Positions 40,609 through 50,758 are shown, counted from the stretch's first letter. The stretch: DNA of 64,000 nt from CAVVIH01 sp963748295 (GCA_963748295.1 CAVVIH010000002.1:62001-126000), one strand, 5' to 3'. Notes: generated from the sequence alone by a model not told the origin. Numbers and translations are program-made.

Positions 40609-41711
40609 CCGAGGCCGATGTCCTGCACATGAACAGGGCGCTGGCGCTGGCCGAGCGCGGGCGCGGCCGTACGTCTCCGAACCCCATGGTCGGCGCGGTG
40701 ATCGTCGACGCCCACGGCGTCGTCGTCGGCAGAGGATGGCACCAGTTCGCTGGCGGACCGCACGCGGAGGTTCGCGCGCTCGCGGATGCCGGAGCGCGCA
40801 GCCGGGGCGCCACGCTCTACTGCACGCTCGAACCGTGCACCCACATCGGGCGGACCGGTCCCTGCGCGCCGAGAGTCGTGGACGCGGCGATCAGGCGTGC
40901 GGTCATTGCCGTGCGGGATCCGAACCCCGTTGTCGCCGGCAACGGAATCACGCTGCTGCGCGCGGCAGGAATCGATGTGGACGTGGGGTTGATGGCCGAT
41001 CGTGCGGAACGCCTGAATTCGGCGTTCTTCACGCGGATGAAACAGGGACGACCGTTCGTCACGCTGAAATCCGCGCTCACGCTCGACGGCTGCGTCGCCG
41101 CAGCACCGGGCCTGACGACGGCGCTGACGGGGCAGGCCGCCAACCGCGCGATCCATCGCGAGCGGGCGGAAGTCGACGCGATCGGCATTGGCTCCGGGAC
41201 GCTTCTCGTCGACGATCCGCTGCTGACCCCGCGCGGCGCGTTCCGCCACCGGCCGCTCGCGCGGGTCGTTTTCGACAGACGTCTGCGCACGCCGCCGACG
41301 GCGCGCCTGCTCTCGACGGACGCCGCCGGCCCCGTCATAATCATGACGACGGCATCAGCAGTCCGGCAGGCTGGAGCGGGCGCCGACACGCTGGCAGCAG
41401 CGGGAGCGCGCGTGGAGGCCCTGGACGACGACACGGCGCGCGATCGCTTTTTGGACGCGGCGTTGGCGCGGCTCGCCGCACTGGATCTTTCATCCATCGT
41501 CATCGAAGGCGGTCCCACGCTGCACGACGCGTTCTGGCGCGCCGGACTGGTCGATCGCCTGCAGTTCTTCCTGACGCCGCATGCGGCCGGTCCGCGCGGA
41601 GTGCCGGCGGCGGACTTTCCCGTCGGCACGGCGGGGGCGCTGATTGACGGCTCCGTGCGTCCGGTTGGCGACGATATCCTGATCGAGGGTTATGTTCACG
41701 GGCTTGATTGA
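40602..41711 (+). CDS. ribD: Bifunctional riboflavin deaminase/reductase RibD
   Basis: RibD performs the deamination and side-chain reduction steps of riboflavin synthesis. The 369-residue protein has the deaminase zinc site HAEVRAL and CTLEPCTHIGRTGPC, and the reductase domain (GRPFVTLKSALTLDG, IGSGTLLVDDPLLTPR, IVIEGGPTLHDAF). It overlaps ftsY upstream and ribE downstream, so the rib genes are expressed from the long operon starting at 34.6 kb; I see no FMN riboswitch before it. Confidence 0.95.
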   Translation: MVTEADVLHMNRALALAERGRGRTSPNPMVGAVIVDAHGVVVGRGWHQFAGGPHAEVRALADAGARSRGATLYCTLEPCTHIGRTGPCAPRVVDAAIRRAVIAVRDPNPVVAGNGITLLRAAGIDVDVGLMADRAERLNSAFFTRMKQGRPFVTLKSALTLDGCVAAAPGLTTALTGQAANRAIHRERAEVDAIGIGSGTLLVDDPLLTPRGAFRHRPLARVVFDRRLRTPPTARLLSTDAAGPVIIMTTASAVRQAGAGADTLAAAGARVEALDDDTARDRFLDAALARLAALDLSSIVIEGGPTLHDAFWRAGLVDRLQFFLTPHAAGPRGVPAADFPVGTAGALIDGSVRPVGDDILIEGYVHGLD

Positions 41712-42282
41712 GTCGGTTGGCACCGTCCAAGAGCTGGCGCCTTCGGCGGCGGGTCAGCGGATCCGCGTCTCGACGAACCTGGCGGCGGATCTCTCACCAG
41801 GCGACAGTCTCGCGGTCAACGGCGTCTGTCTGACCGTCGTCGCGACCTGTGGCGGCTGTGTTCACGCCGACGTGTCGCCCGAGACGCTTCGTGTCACCAC
41901 GCTTGGGAATCTGAAGACGGGCATGTGTGTGAACCTGGAGCGCTCTCTTCGGGCCGACGCGAGAATCGGCGGACATTTCGTGCAGGGCCACGTCGACGCG
42001 ACAGGCCTGATCGAGCGCCTTCACCGGAGCGGCGACTGGTACTGGCTCACGGTGCGGTATCCGCCGATGATTGCCGGCTACCTGGTGCGGAAAGGATCGG
42101 TTGCCGTCGACGGGATCAGCCTGACCATCGCCGGGCTGGGCGACCATCAGTTCAACGTACAGGTGATCCCGTTCACGTTTCAGCACACGAACCTGCAGGA
42201 GGCGCGCGCCGAGGACGCGGTGAACCTGGAGTGCGACATGCTCGGCAAGTACATGGTACGGGCGATGGAATTGCGAGGCTAG
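41692..42282 (+). CDS. ribE: Riboflavin synthase subunit alpha
   Basis: Riboflavin synthase disproportionates two lumazine molecules to riboflavin. The 196-residue protein has the two lumazine-binding repeats: MFTGLIESVGTVQEL with SLAVNGVCLTVV, and GGHFVQGHVDATG with SVAVDGISLTI and IPFTFQHTNL. ribD overlaps it by 20 bases. The lumazine synthase gene (ribH) is not in the window. Confidence 0.95.
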   Translation: MFTGLIESVGTVQELAPSAAGQRIRVSTNLAADLSPGDSLAVNGVCLTVVATCGGCVHADVSPETLRVTTLGNLKTGMCVNLERSLRADARIGGHFVQGHVDATGLIERLHRSGDWYWLTVRYPPMIAGYLVRKGSVAVDGISLTIAGLGDHQFNVQVIPFTFQHTNLQEARAEDAVNLECDMLGKYMVRAMELRG

Positions 42283-42288
42283 GGATAC

Positions 42289-43527
42289 ATGGCGAAGAAC
42301 ACGAAGCGCCGCGGCAGGACGAAGTCACCGTTTGCCCGGATCGAGGACGCGATTGACGCGATCAAGCGCGGCGAGATGATTATCGTCGTCGACGACGAAG
42401 ACCGCGAGAACGAAGGCGATCTGACGATTGCCGCGGAGAAGATCACGCCGGCCGCGATCAACTTCATGGCCAAGCACGGCCGCGGCCTGATCTGCATGCC
42501 GATGACGGAAGACCGCCTTGCCGAGCTCGATCTGCCGCAGATGGTCGCGCAGAACACCGCGCGGTTCGATACCGCCTTCTGCGTGTCGATCGAGGCGAAA
42601 GGCGTCACCACCACCGGCATCTCCGCGAGCGACAGGGCCGCGACCGTGCTCACCGCGATCGATCCGAGGACGCGGCCGGGCGACCTGGCGCGGCCTGGCC
42701 ACATGTTTCCGCTCAAGGCCCGCAACGGCGGCGTGCTGGTGCGCGCCGGTCAGACGGAGGCTGCGGTGGATCTCGCACGGATCGCCGGCCTGTATCCCGC
42801 CGGCGTCATCTGCGAAATCCTGAACGACGACGGGACGATGGCGCGGGTGCCGGAGCTGACGAAGGTAGCGCGGCGGCACAAGCTGCTGATGATCACCATC
42901 GCGGATCTGATTCAGTACCGGATGCGGACCGAGGCGCTGGTGCAGCGGGTCGCGTCGGCGTCGCTGCCGACCGATCACGGCGACTTCCGCGTCCTCGCGT
43001 ACGAGAGCACGATCGACCGTGAGACGCACGTCGCGCTGGTCAAAGGGGAGATCGGCGACGGCGAGCAGGTGCTCGTGCGCGTTCACTCACGGTGTCTGAC
43101 CGGCGACGTCTTTCACTCGGCGCGCTGCGATTGCGGCCCGCAGCTCGACGCCGCGCTCGAACGGATCGCCCAGGAGGGCCGGGGGGTTCTGCTCTATTTG
43201 AACCAGGAGGGGCGCGGCATCGGCCTCGCCAACAAGATTCGCGCCTACGAGCTGCAGGATCAGGGGCTGGATACGGTCGAGGCGAACGAGCGGCTCGGGT
43301 TCCAGCCGGACCAGCGCGACTACGGCATCGGCGTGCAGATCCTGCGCGATCTGGGGGTCCACTCCATGCGCCTGCTGTCCAACAACCCCCGCAAGCTGGT
43401 CGGTCTCGAGGGATACAACCTCTCGGTTTCAGAGTGGCTGCCGCTCGAAATCCCCGCGTCCGAGCACACCCGCCGGTATTTGCGGACGAAGAAGGAAAAG
43501 CTGGGACACAAGCTGTCCTCGGTGTAA
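42289..43527 (+). CDS. ribBA: Bifunctional DHBP synthase/GTP cyclohydrolase II
   Basis: The enzyme makes both riboflavin precursors. N-terminal domain (about 10-215): DHBP synthase with [30 protein letters not shown] and [11 protein letters not shown]-terminal domain (about 220-400): GTP cyclohydrolase II with [20 protein letters not shown] (zinc cysteines), [16 protein letters not shown] and LLSNNPRKL. The first ten residues are basic ([10 protein letters not shown]). 412 residues, six bases after ribE. Confidence 0.96.
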   Translation: MAKNTKRRGRTKSPFARIEDAIDAIKRGEMIIVVDDEDRENEGDLTIAAEKITPAAINFMAKHGRGLICMPMTEDRLAELDLPQMVAQNTARFDTAFCVSIEAKGVTTTGISASDRAATVLTAIDPRTRPGDLARPGHMFPLKARNGGVLVRAGQTEAAVDLARIAGLYPAGVICEILNDDGTMARVPELTKVARRHKLLMITIADLIQYRMRTEALVQRVASASLPTDHGDFRVLAYESTIDRETHVALVKGEIGDGEQVLVRVHSRCLTGDVFHSARCDCGPQLDAALERIAQEGRGVLLYLNQEGRGIGLANKIRAYELQDQGLDTVEANERLGFQPDQRDYGIGVQILRDLGVHSMRLLSNNPRKLVGLEGYNLSVSEWLPLEIPASEHTRRYLRTKKEKLGHKLSSV

Positions 43528-43572
43528 GTGCCAAATTGGCAATTCCGGCGATTTTGGCAATTTTGGCATTTC
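43528..43572. repeat. Intergenic word repeat, GGCAATT/GCGATTTT type
   Basis: GGCAATTCCGGCGATTTT is shared with 5686-5703; here it is followed by two further TTTTGGCA words. It begins directly at the ribBA stop codon. Confidence 0.65.
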
Positions 43573-43599
43573 AAGTTACTATAACTGTTTGCGTCTGAA

Positions 43600-43621
43600 C
43601 CCCTTAGCAGCGTCTGAGGGG
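43600..43621 (+). promoter_or_regulatory. Hairpin in the ffh leader
   Basis: CCCCTTAG and CTGAGGGG form an 8-bp stem (one G-U pair) with a six-base loop, 16 bases before the ffh ATG. No T run follows, so it is not a clear terminator; its role is unknown. Confidence 0.4.
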
Positions 43622-43637
43622 CGAAACCCGGCGAATC

Positions 43638-44994
43638 ATGTTCGATTCCCTTCAGTACACGTCTGCAGGACGTTTTCCGGTCGTTGCGCGGTGAGGCGCG
43701 TCTCACGGAGCAGACCGTCGAGGCCGCGCTCCGCGAGATCCGGATGGCGCTGCTCGAGGCGGACGTCAATTTCAAGGTCGTCAAGGCGTTCATCGACCGC
43801 GTCCGCGATCGCGCGGTGGATCAGGATGTCCTGAAGAGCCTGTCGCCCGCGCAGCAGGTCGTGAAGATCGTCCGCGACGAGATGCTCGCGCTGTTCGGCG
43901 ACACGACCGGCGGCCTGCCGCCGTCGTCGGCGAAGCCGCGCGTCATCCTGCTCCTCGGCCTCCAGGGCTCCGGCAAGACGACGACCTCGGGCAAGCTTGG
44001 CCGGTGGCTGGCGAAGCAGGGCCGCCATCCGCTGCTGGTGTCGACCGACGTCCGGCGGCCCGCGGCGATCGAACAGCTCTCGGTGGTCGGCAAGCAGGCC
44101 GGCGTACGCGTGTTCGACCCCGCCGGCGAGAAGGATCCCGTCCGCCGCGCGGCGGGCGCGATGACCGAAGCGCGCAACAGCGGCTTCGATACCGTCATCG
44201 TCGACACCGCCGGCCGGCTGCACATAGACGACGAGCTGATGGACGAATTGGAGGCGATCAAGGCCGCCGTCGGTCCCTCGGATCTGCTCTATGTCGCCGA
44301 TGCGATGACGGGGCAGGATGCGATCAAGAGCGCCGGTGAGTTCAACCGGCGTATCGGCGTCACCGGCGTCGTGCTCACGAAGATGGACGGCGACGCACGC
44401 GGCGGCGCCGCGCTGTCGGTCGTCGGCGTCGTCGGGGTGCCGATCGCGTTCGTCGGCAGCGGCGAACGGCTGCAGGACCTCGAGCCGTTCCACCCGGATC
44501 GGGTCGTCTCGCGCGTGCTCGGGATGGGCGACGTCCTCTCGTTGATCGAAAAGGCCGAAGAGGCGGTTTCGGTCGAGGACGCCGAGAAGCTCGAACGGAA
44601 GATCCGCAACGACGAGTTCACGCTCGAGGACTTCCGCGATCAGCTTCGCACGATCAAGAAGATGGGACCGCTGGAGCAGATCCTCGGCATGCTTCCCGGC
44701 ATGGGCGGCCTGAAGGAGCTCGCCGCCAACCGCGAAGCGGTCGACGACAAGCAGCTCGGGCGCATCGAAGCGATCATCAACTCGATGACGCCGAAGGAGC
44801 GCCGCAACCACGCGATCATCAACGGCAGCCGCCGCAAGCGGATCGCGAAGGGGAGCGGCACGTCGGTCGAAGAGATCAACCGGCTGCTGAAGCAGTTCGT
44901 GCAGATGAAGAAGATGCTGAAGCAGATCGGCGGCATGGCCGCGATGGGCAAGAAGCGCGGCGGTCTCGGGATGATGAAATCGTTGATGAGATGA
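43638..44994 (+). CDS. ffh: Signal recognition particle protein Ffh, one frameshift
   Basis: Ffh binds SRP RNA and signal peptides and docks with FtsY. The main body shows NG-domain motifs GLQGSGKTTTSGKLG, DVRRPAAIEQL, VDTAGRLHIDD, TKMDGDARGG, and the Met-rich M domain ending KKMLKQIGGMAAMGKKRGG. The normal Ffh start lies in another frame: ATG 43638 reads MFDSL, and deleting one C near 43653 restores MFDSLSTRLQDVFRSLRGE, giving 451 residues. Without repair the first usable start would be near 43684-43693, cutting into the N domain. Ffh is essential, so consensus error is likely. Confidence 0.92.
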
Positions 44995-45000
44995 GTGGGG

Positions 45001-45065
45001 GAGCTATCAGCCGTCAGCCATCAGCTGTCAGCAAGCTGAGAGCTGAAAGCTGAAAGCGTGAGAGC
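45001..45065. repeat. Word-repeat array, AGCTATCAGC type
   Basis: TATCAGC, CGTCAGC, CATCAGC and TGTCAGC words are followed by the complementary AGCTGAGAGCTGAAAGCTGA, so the spacer between ffh and rpsP can fold back on itself. Same family as 13799-13852 and 15448-15563. Confidence 0.75.
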
Positions 45066-45076
45066 TAAGGAGAAAC

Positions 45077-45343
45077 ATGTTAGCAATTCGTTTGAGACGC
45101 ACAGGATCCAAGAAGCGGTCGTTCTACCGCGTGGTAGTGACCGACTCGCGCGCGGCGCGCGACAGCAGCTTCGTCGAGGTGCTCGGGCACTACAATGCGC
45201 GCACCAAGCCGGAGTCGCTCGAGTTGAACCGCGAGCGGTACGACTACTGGGTGAAGTCGGGCGCCCAGCCGTCGGATTCGGTGCGGACGCTCGTCGGGCG
45301 CATGCCCGCCGCTCCGGCGGCGGCCGAACAGCCAGCATCGTGA
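45077..45343 (+). CDS. rpsP: 30S ribosomal protein S16
   Basis: S16 is an assembly protein of the small subunit body. The 88-residue protein begins MLAIRLRRTGSKKRSFYRVV and has ARDSSFVEVLGHYNARTKPE and YDYWVKSGAQPSDSV. AAGGAG lies seven bases before the ATG. The Ala/Pro-rich tail is normal. Its stop overlaps khpA (GTGA); first gene of the rpsP-khpA-rimM-trmD-rplS-rnhB operon. Confidence 0.97.
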   Translation: MLAIRLRRTGSKKRSFYRVVVTDSRAARDSSFVEVLGHYNARTKPESLELNRERYDYWVKSGAQPSDSVRTLVGRMPAAPAAAEQPAS

Positions 45344-45585
45344 GCCGCGCGCGTGACGTCGTCGAGGTCGTGGCCCGCGCGCTCGCGGATCATCCCGATG
45401 CGGTGCGCGTGACGGAGCGGCAGCATCGCGGCCAGACGCTGGTCGAGCTGTTCATGGCGCCGGGCGATCTGGGGCGCGTCATCGGACGCCAGGGACGCAC
45501 CGCGGCCGCGATGCGCACGCTGGTGAGCGCGACCGCCGAGCTCGAAGGCATGAAAGCGACGCTCGAGTTCAGGGATGACGGATGA
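45340..45585 (+). CDS. khpA: KH-domain RNA-binding protein KhpA
   Basis: An 81-residue protein that is a single KH domain with the RNA-binding loop GRVIGRQGRTAAA. KhpA proteins, often with KhpB/Jag, bind many RNAs and affect cell size and division. GTG 45340 is chosen because it overlaps the rpsP stop and matches the family length. The end overlaps rimM by 11 bases. The rpsP-khpA-rimM order is conserved in many bacteria. Confidence 0.93.
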   Translation: MSRARDVVEVVARALADHPDAVRVTERQHRGQTLVELFMAPGDLGRVIGRQGRTAAAMRTLVSATAELEGMKATLEFRDDG

Positions 45586-46114
45586 CGAGCGCGGCGATCT
45601 GCTGCTCGTCGGCCGTGTCGCACGCGCGCACGGCAATCGAGGCCAGGTAATCGTCAACCCCGAGACGGACTTCGCCGAGGATCGATTCAGGACCGGCGCC
45701 GTGCTGTTCGTGGGCAGCGAGCCCACGCCGCGCGGCATTCGTGAGGTGCGGTTCCATCAGGGCCGTCCGATCGTGTCGCTCGAAGGCGTCGACACGATGA
45801 ACGATGCCGAGGCGCTGGCCGGCGCGGAGCTGAAGGTCGTGGCGGCGACGCTGCCGCCGCTGCCCGCGGACACGTATTACCGGCACGACCTCGTGGGCTG
45901 TGAGGTTCGCGACGAGGCGAACACATCGCTCGGCCGCGTGGCTGACGTCGAGGGGCCGCTGGAGCGCAGCGTTCTCGTGGTCGACGGCGCCGAAGGGCAG
46001 TTGCTCATCCCGATGGCGGCGCACATTTGTTTGCGAATCGACGTGCCGGCAAGGGCCATCGTCGTGAGGCTGCCGGAAGGGCTCCTCGAGCTGAATAGAA
46101 CGAAGAAGCCGTGA
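45575..46114 (+). CDS. rimM: Ribosome maturation factor RimM
   Basis: RimM helps assemble the head of the 30S subunit and binds S19. The 179-residue protein has the RimM N-terminal barrel ([19 protein letters not shown]) and the PRC-barrel ([44 protein letters not shown]). It overlaps khpA upstream and trmD (GTGA) downstream. Confidence 0.94.
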   Translation: MTDDERGDLLLVGRVARAHGNRGQVIVNPETDFAEDRFRTGAVLFVGSEPTPRGIREVRFHQGRPIVSLEGVDTMNDAEALAGAELKVVAATLPPLPADTYYRHDLVGCEVRDEANTSLGRVADVEGPLERSVLVVDGAEGQLLIPMAAHICLRIDVPARAIVVRLPEGLLELNRTKKP

Positions 46115-46845
46115 AGTTCGACATCGTCACCATCTTCCCGCGGATGGTCGAAGCGTCGCTCGAAGAGGGCATAGTCGGACGGGCGATCCAGCGGGGGCTG
46201 CTGGATCTGAAAGTGCACGATCTGCGGGACCACACCGCCGATCGCCACAGGACAGTCGACGACGTGCCGTTTGGCGGCGGGGCGGGGATGGTGATGAAGC
46301 CGGAGCCGCTGTTCAGGGCGGTGCAGGCGATTCGCGACCACCGAGGGGCGCCCGGCGCGGTGATCCTGACGTCGCCCGACGGCGCGTTGTTCACCCACCG
46401 GCAGGCGGAGCGGCTGTCAGGGCTCGATCATGTCGTCGTGCTGTGCGGCCGATACGAAGGGGTCGACGGGCGCGTGCGCGACCATCTCGCGACCGAAGCG
46501 TTGTCGATCGGAGATTTCGTCGTCTCGGGCGGGGAGCTGCCGGCGCTGGTGATCGTGGATGCGGTCGCGCGGCTGATCCCCGGGGTGGTCGGAGACGAGA
46601 GCAACGTGGCGGCGGACAGCTTCGCGTCGGGGCTGCTGGACTTTCCGCAGTACACGCGCCCCGCGGAGTTCGAGGGGCTTGGCGTCCCGCCGGTGCTGCT
46701 GTCCGGGCATCACGCGGAGATACGCCGCTGGCGCCGGCGCGAGGCGCTGAGACGAACGTTGGAGCAGCGTCCCGAGCTGCTGGAACGCGCCGAGCTCGGC
46801 AGCGAGGATCGGGAATTGTGGAAGAGATACGGAAAAGAAGAGTAG
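46111..46845 (+). CDS. trmD: tRNA (guanine-37 N1)-methyltransferase
   Basis: TrmD methylates G37 of tRNAs and prevents frameshifting. The 244-residue SPOUT enzyme has [52 protein letters not shown] and [17 protein letters not shown], which form the trefoil-knot SAM site, and [14 protein letters not shown] at the end. Starts with GTG overlapping the rimM stop. Confidence 0.96.
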   Translation: MKFDIVTIFPRMVEASLEEGIVGRAIQRGLLDLKVHDLRDHTADRHRTVDDVPFGGGAGMVMKPEPLFRAVQAIRDHRGAPGAVILTSPDGALFTHRQAERLSGLDHVVVLCGRYEGVDGRVRDHLATEALSIGDFVVSGGELPALVIVDAVARLIPGVVGDESNVAADSFASGLLDFPQYTRPAEFEGLGVPPVLLSGHHAEIRRWRRREALRRTLEQRPELLERAELGSEDRELWKRYGKEE

Positions 46846-46893
46846 AAGAATTGAAAAGAAGTATCGGAGCGGAATTTGAGAAGGGAGAAAGTA

Positions 46894-47238
46894 ATGACTG
46901 CCGTAGAAACCGTCGAGCGCGGGCAGCTGGCCCAGCGCCCGGCGATGAAGCCGGGGGACACCGTCCGCGTTCACGTGAAGGTGCGCGAAGGCGACAAGGA
47001 ACGCATCCAGGTGTTCGAAGGCATGGTGATCGGCATGCACCGCGGCGGTTCGCGTGCGACGTTCACCGTCCGGAAGGTGTCGTTCGGCCAGGGCGTCGAG
47101 CGCATCTTTCCACTGCACTCGCCGATCATCGACAAGATCGACGTGGTGCGGTCGGCGCGCGTGCGTCGCGCGAAGCTGTACTTCCTCCGCGATCTGAAGG
47201 GGAAGGCGGCGCGGATGAAGGAGCAGAAGAAAGCGTAG
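46894..47238 (+). CDS. rplS: 50S ribosomal protein L19
   Basis: L19 lies at the subunit interface. The 114-residue protein contains [40 protein letters not shown] and [22 protein letters not shown] 46894 is preferred because AAGGGAG lies six bases upstream; an in-frame TTG at 46876 would include that site in the coding region. Confidence 0.96.
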   Translation: MTAVETVERGQLAQRPAMKPGDTVRVHVKVREGDKERIQVFEGMVIGMHRGGSRATFTVRKVSFGQGVERIFPLHSPIIDKIDVVRSARVRRAKLYFLRDLKGKAARMKEQKKA

Positions 47239-47244
47239 ATCCCT

Positions 47245-47865
47245 ATGAAGGTTCGGGCCTTCAGGACCGTGGAGAACGCCATCCGGCGGATGGGGTTCAA
47301 CTACGTTGCCGGCGTGGACGAAGTGGGCCGCGGCTGCCTCGCCGGCCCGGTCGTTGCCGCGGCAGTGGTGCTCCAGCCCGAGAAATACGTTGCACGGATT
47401 TGCGATTCGAAGACGGTCACGGCGCTCGAGCGCGTGAAGCTGTACCGCCAGATCACCCGGACCGCGGTCGCCTGGTGCGTGGCGTCGGCCGACCGCGAGG
47501 AGATCGATCGAATCAACATCCATCAGGCTTCCCTGCAGGCGATGCTGCGCGCGGTGCTCGGCCTCGCGCCGTGTCCTGATTTCGTGTTGGTGGACGCGTT
47601 CAAGATCCCCGACCTGCTGATGCCGCAACGGGCGGTGACGCATGGGGACAGCCGCTGCACCGCGATTGCAGCCGCCTCCATCGTGGCCAAGGTTACCCGC
47701 GACCGGATGATGCTGGAGCTCCACAGCCGCGACCCGCGTTACGGGTTTGACAAGCACAAGGGGTATGCCACAAAGGACCATCTCGCCGCCGTTTCACAGT
47801 TTGGTTACTCCGACGCCCACCGTCGGTCGTTCCGTCCGCCGTCACTGTTTGATAGGATGGACTGA
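47245..47865 (+). CDS. rnhB: Ribonuclease HII
   Basis: RNase HII removes ribonucleotides from DNA. The 206-residue protein has the catalytic [19 protein letters not shown] (acidic pair DE), DSKTVTALERVKLY, the third acid in FVLVDAFKIP, HGDSRCTAIAAASIVAKVTRD and the family end. It follows rplS after six bases, as in many bacteria. Confidence 0.96.
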   Translation: MKVRAFRTVENAIRRMGFNYVAGVDEVGRGCLAGPVVAAAVVLQPEKYVARICDSKTVTALERVKLYRQITRTAVAWCVASADREEIDRINIHQASLQAMLRAVLGLAPCPDFVLVDAFKIPDLLMPQRAVTHGDSRCTAIAAASIVAKVTRDRMMLELHSRDPRYGFDKHKGYATKDHLAAVSQFGYSDAHRRSFRPPSLFDRMD

Positions 47866-47910
47866 CCCCCTACGCCGCTCCCCGGCGTCTCCGGCCCGTG
47901 GAGAAGCCCG

Positions 47911-49892
47911 TTGGCCCTCGACCGCGACAACACGCTGAAAAAGGCGGAGAAGCTTCTCCGTCAGGGTCGTCTGGACGGCGCCATCGCCGAATACGTCAGG
48001 CTGGTCGAGGACCAGCCGCGCGACTGGAACACCGCGAACGCGCTTGGTGACCTCTACGCGCGCGCCGGCCAGACCGATCTCGCCATCGGCCAGTACTCGC
48101 GCATCGCCGAGCACTTCATGAGCGACGGCTTCTACCCGAAGGCCGCCGCGCTCTACAAGAAAATCCTCAAGATCAACAAGGACGACGAAGCCACCCAGCT
48201 GCAGCTCGCGGAGATCTCCGCGCTGCAGGGACTGCTCGCCGACGCGAAGTCGCACCTCAACGCGGTGGCCGCGAAGCGCAAGGCCCGGGGCGACCGCCGG
48301 GGGGAAGCGGAGATCGTCGTGCGCCTCGGCGGGGTCGATCCTTCCGACTTCGACGCGCGGCTGGCCGCCGCGCAGGTGCTCGAGCAGATGGGTGAGGAGG
48401 ACGACGCGGCGGATCGCTACAAGGCGCTGCACGCGGACCTCCTGGAGAAGGACCGGACCGCGGAGGCGCTGGACGCGCTCAGGTCGGTCGTCCGGCTGCG
48501 GCCGTTCGACGCCGAGGCCAGGGCCGCGCTCGCGAAATCAGCGATCGCCTCGGGGGACATCGTCGGGGCGCGCGAGTTCCTCGATCGCGACACCGCCGGC
48601 AACGATCCCAACCTGCTGATGGCGCTCGTCGATCTGGATCTTCGCGTCGGCGCCGTCGAGTCGGCGCGCCAGCTGATGCCTTCGCTCCTTCGTGCGGACT
48701 ACGGGGCGCGTTACCGGCTGCTCGACCTCGGTGAGTCGCTCGGCGGTGTCGAACCCGGATGCGCCGTTCGCGTGCGTGGACGCGGTCGTGGACGCAGCTA
48801 TCGAAGCCTCGGACTTCCAGGAAGCGGCGACGACGCTGCAGAACTTCGTCGGCCGCGTGCCCGGGCAGATCACCGCGCTGCTGAAACTCGTCGAGGTGTG
48901 CGTGGACGGCGGCTTCGAATCGGCGATGTACGAAGCGCAAGTGATGCTGACCGACGCCTACCTCGAAGCGGGACAGGCCTCCGAGGCGCGCGTGATCGCG
49001 GAAGATCTCGTCGCCCGCGAGCCCTGGGAGGCGGCCCACATCGATCGCTTCCGTCGCGCGCTCGTCATGCTGCGGGTGCCGGATCCCGACACCGAGATTG
49101 CAGAACGCCTGAGCGGACAGGCGCCGTTCATGGCGACCGATCCATTCTTCGATCTCTCAGAGATGCCGGCAGAATCCGTCAGCGATGTTCCGTCGAGCGA
49201 GATGTCAGCGGAGGGAGCGTCGCTGGAAGCGGACGCGGCTTCGCCGGAATCGAATTATGAGGGCGCCCCGGCGGCCGACGAGGCGCCCAGCGAGACCCCG
49301 CCGGAGTCGGTCTACAAAGCCGTCGATACAACCGCCGCACCGGTGCCGACGGGAGCGCCGATCGCATTCAAGCCGGCTGCGTCTTCGAAGGCCGAGGTCG
49401 AGGAGATCGACCTGACCGGAGCGTTGAGCACGCTCGATGACGAGCCCGCGCCTCGCGACTGAGAGCTCGCCGATTCGCCGGCGGAGGACGAGATGTCGTC
49501 CGCCGACGTGCCGAATTTCTCCGCGCAGCACATGACGCTCGCGCGCACGTATCTCGAGATGGGAATGATGGAACAGGCCGAGGCCGCGCTCCGGACGCGC
49601 CGCGCAGGCGCCGCGCCTCCGGTTCGAGGCGGGCGCGATACTCGGCCGGATGATGCGGAGCCGCGGGGACATGCTGCAGGCCCTCGAGTGGCTCGAACGC
49701 GCGTCGGAAGCTCCGCCCACGAGCGTCGAAGAAGGCCGGGAGCTGATGTACGACTTCGGCGTCGCGCTCGACGAATCCGGAGAGACCGCCCGGGCGCTGG
49801 CCGTGTTCCTCGAATTGCAATCCGATGCCGGGGACTATCGCGACGTCCCCGAACGCATCGATCGGCTCGCGCGCGTGCAGAGCGGAGGCTGA
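47911..49892 (+). CDS. Tetratricopeptide-repeat protein with two frameshifts and an in-frame TGA
   Basis: A TPR scaffold protein, about 658 residues after repair. The N-terminal ~270 residues are intact (AEKLLRQGRLDGAIAEYVRL, DLYARAGQTDLAIGQYSRIA, YPKAAALYKKILKINKDDEA). An extra G in GGCGGTGTC near 48746 shifts the frame; the next part (DAVVDAAIEASDFQEAATTL to an acidic Ala/Pro/Ser-rich linker) runs to a TGA at 49460-49462, and the same frame then continues as ELADSPAEDEMSSAD. A second insertion near 49598 leads to the C-terminal TPR (GDMLQALEWLERASEAPPTS). It could be a pseudogene or three consensus errors. TTG start with GGAG upstream. Partners unknown. Confidence 0.75.
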
Positions 49893-49893
49893 C

Positions 49894-50184
49894 ATCTCCT
49901 TTTTCACGCGCCTCCTGTTCGCTGCCTACTTCCTCGAGGCTGGCCTCATTCTCGTGATCGCGCCGTGGACGAACTTCTGGAACGGCAACCTGTTCATCGA
50001 AGCCTACCCGGACATCCAGGAGATTCTGGCCAGCCCGTTCGTGCGCGGCGCAGTGTCGGGAATCGGCGCCATTACGACACTGGCCGGCATCGCCGAGCTC
50101 GCCACGGCGATTGTGGCCAGGCACAGGGCCGACGGCAATGCTGATGATGGTGAGCGACCGGCGACGCTTCCGCGGGAGCCTTGA
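49894..50184 (+). CDS. Small membrane protein, start codon unclear
   Basis: About 96 residues with two hydrophobic spans (LLFAAYFLEAGLILVIAPW and SGIGAITTLAGIAELATAIV). The only start consistent with a ribosome site is ATC 49894, five bases after GGAGG (49884-49888); the first conventional in-frame start is ATG 49825, deep inside the TPR gene. Either a rare ATC start or a base error is possible. No named family. The end overlaps the ThiE-like gene by 47 bases. Confidence 0.55.
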   Translation: MSFFTRLLFAAYFLEAGLILVIAPWTNFWNGNLFIEAYPDIQEILASPFVRGAVSGIGAITTLAGIAELATAIVARHRADGNADDGERPATLPREP

Positions 50185-50758
50185 TCGGCTCGCGGCGGCG
50201 ATCGTCCGCGCGGCGCGGGCCGGTGTCGATGTCGTTCAAGTTCGCGAGCGCGATCTCGACGACCGGACGCTGACCGGGTTCGTCAGACGTACTGTCGCGG
50301 GCGTGAGCGGCACGGGCGCGCGCGTGGTGGTCAACGGCCGGCTCGACGTCGCGCTCGCGGCGGGCGCGGCAGGCGTCCATCTCCGCGGGAACTGCCTGCC
50401 AGCGCCGCGTGCACGCAGGCTCGCGCCCCGCGGGTTCCTCATCGGCCGCTCTGTTCATTCACTGGCGGAGGCGCAGGCGGTCGAGGCAGAAGGCGGCTGC
50501 GACTATCTGGTTTTCGGCGCCGTGTTTCCGTCGACCAGCAAGCCGGAGGGACACCAGCCGGCAGGCCTCGCCGCGCTTCGACAGGTCTGTGAGGCGGTCC
50601 GGCTGCCGGTAGTGGCGATTGGCGGCATCGATGGCGCGCGCGCATCGGACGCCGCACGCGCCGGCGCGAAAGGTGTCGCGGGCATCGAGGTCTTCGCGAA
50701 CGAAGACGAACGGGCGCTCGCCTTGTCGGTGGAGCAGATGCGCAGCGCCTTTCGGTAG
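50138..50758 (+). CDS. Thiamine-phosphate synthase/TenI-like protein
   Basis: A 206-residue TIM-barrel protein of the thiamine monophosphate synthase family. Motifs: VSDRRRF at the start, VQVRERDLDDRTLTGFVR (pyrophosphate/substrate side), VNGRLDVALAAGAAGVHLRG, GRSVHSLAEAQ, YLVFGAVFPSTSKPEG and VVAIGGIDG. All are typical of ThiE; with no other thi genes nearby it could equally be a TenI-type thiazole aromatase, so I give no symbol. ATG 50138 is chosen from the family start. Confidence 0.82.
   Translation: MLMMVSDRRRFRGSLDRLAAAIVRAARAGVDVVQVRERDLDDRTLTGFVRRTVAGVSGTGARVVVNGRLDVALAAGAAGVHLRGNCLPAPRARRLAPRGFLIGRSVHSLAEAQAVEAEGGCDYLVFGAVFPSTSKPEGHQPAGLAALRQVCEAVRLPVVAIGGIDGARASDAARAGAKGVAGIEVFANEDERALALSVEQMRSAFR

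Noticed and set aside
40560..40610. FMN riboswitch before ribD
   Set aside because: ribD overlaps ftsY by seven bases and no RFN-like leader exists.
43600..43665. Possible tRNA because of a GTTCGATTCCC T-loop-like segment upstream of ffh
   Set aside because: There is no acceptor stem, D arm or anticodon arm around it; the segment is the first codons of ffh.
49460..49462. In-frame TGA as a selenocysteine codon, prompted by the nearby selB
   Set aside because: It lies in a low-complexity acidic linker, not at a redox Cys position, and the gene has two other frame errors; a GC-rich hairpin after it is expected by chance.
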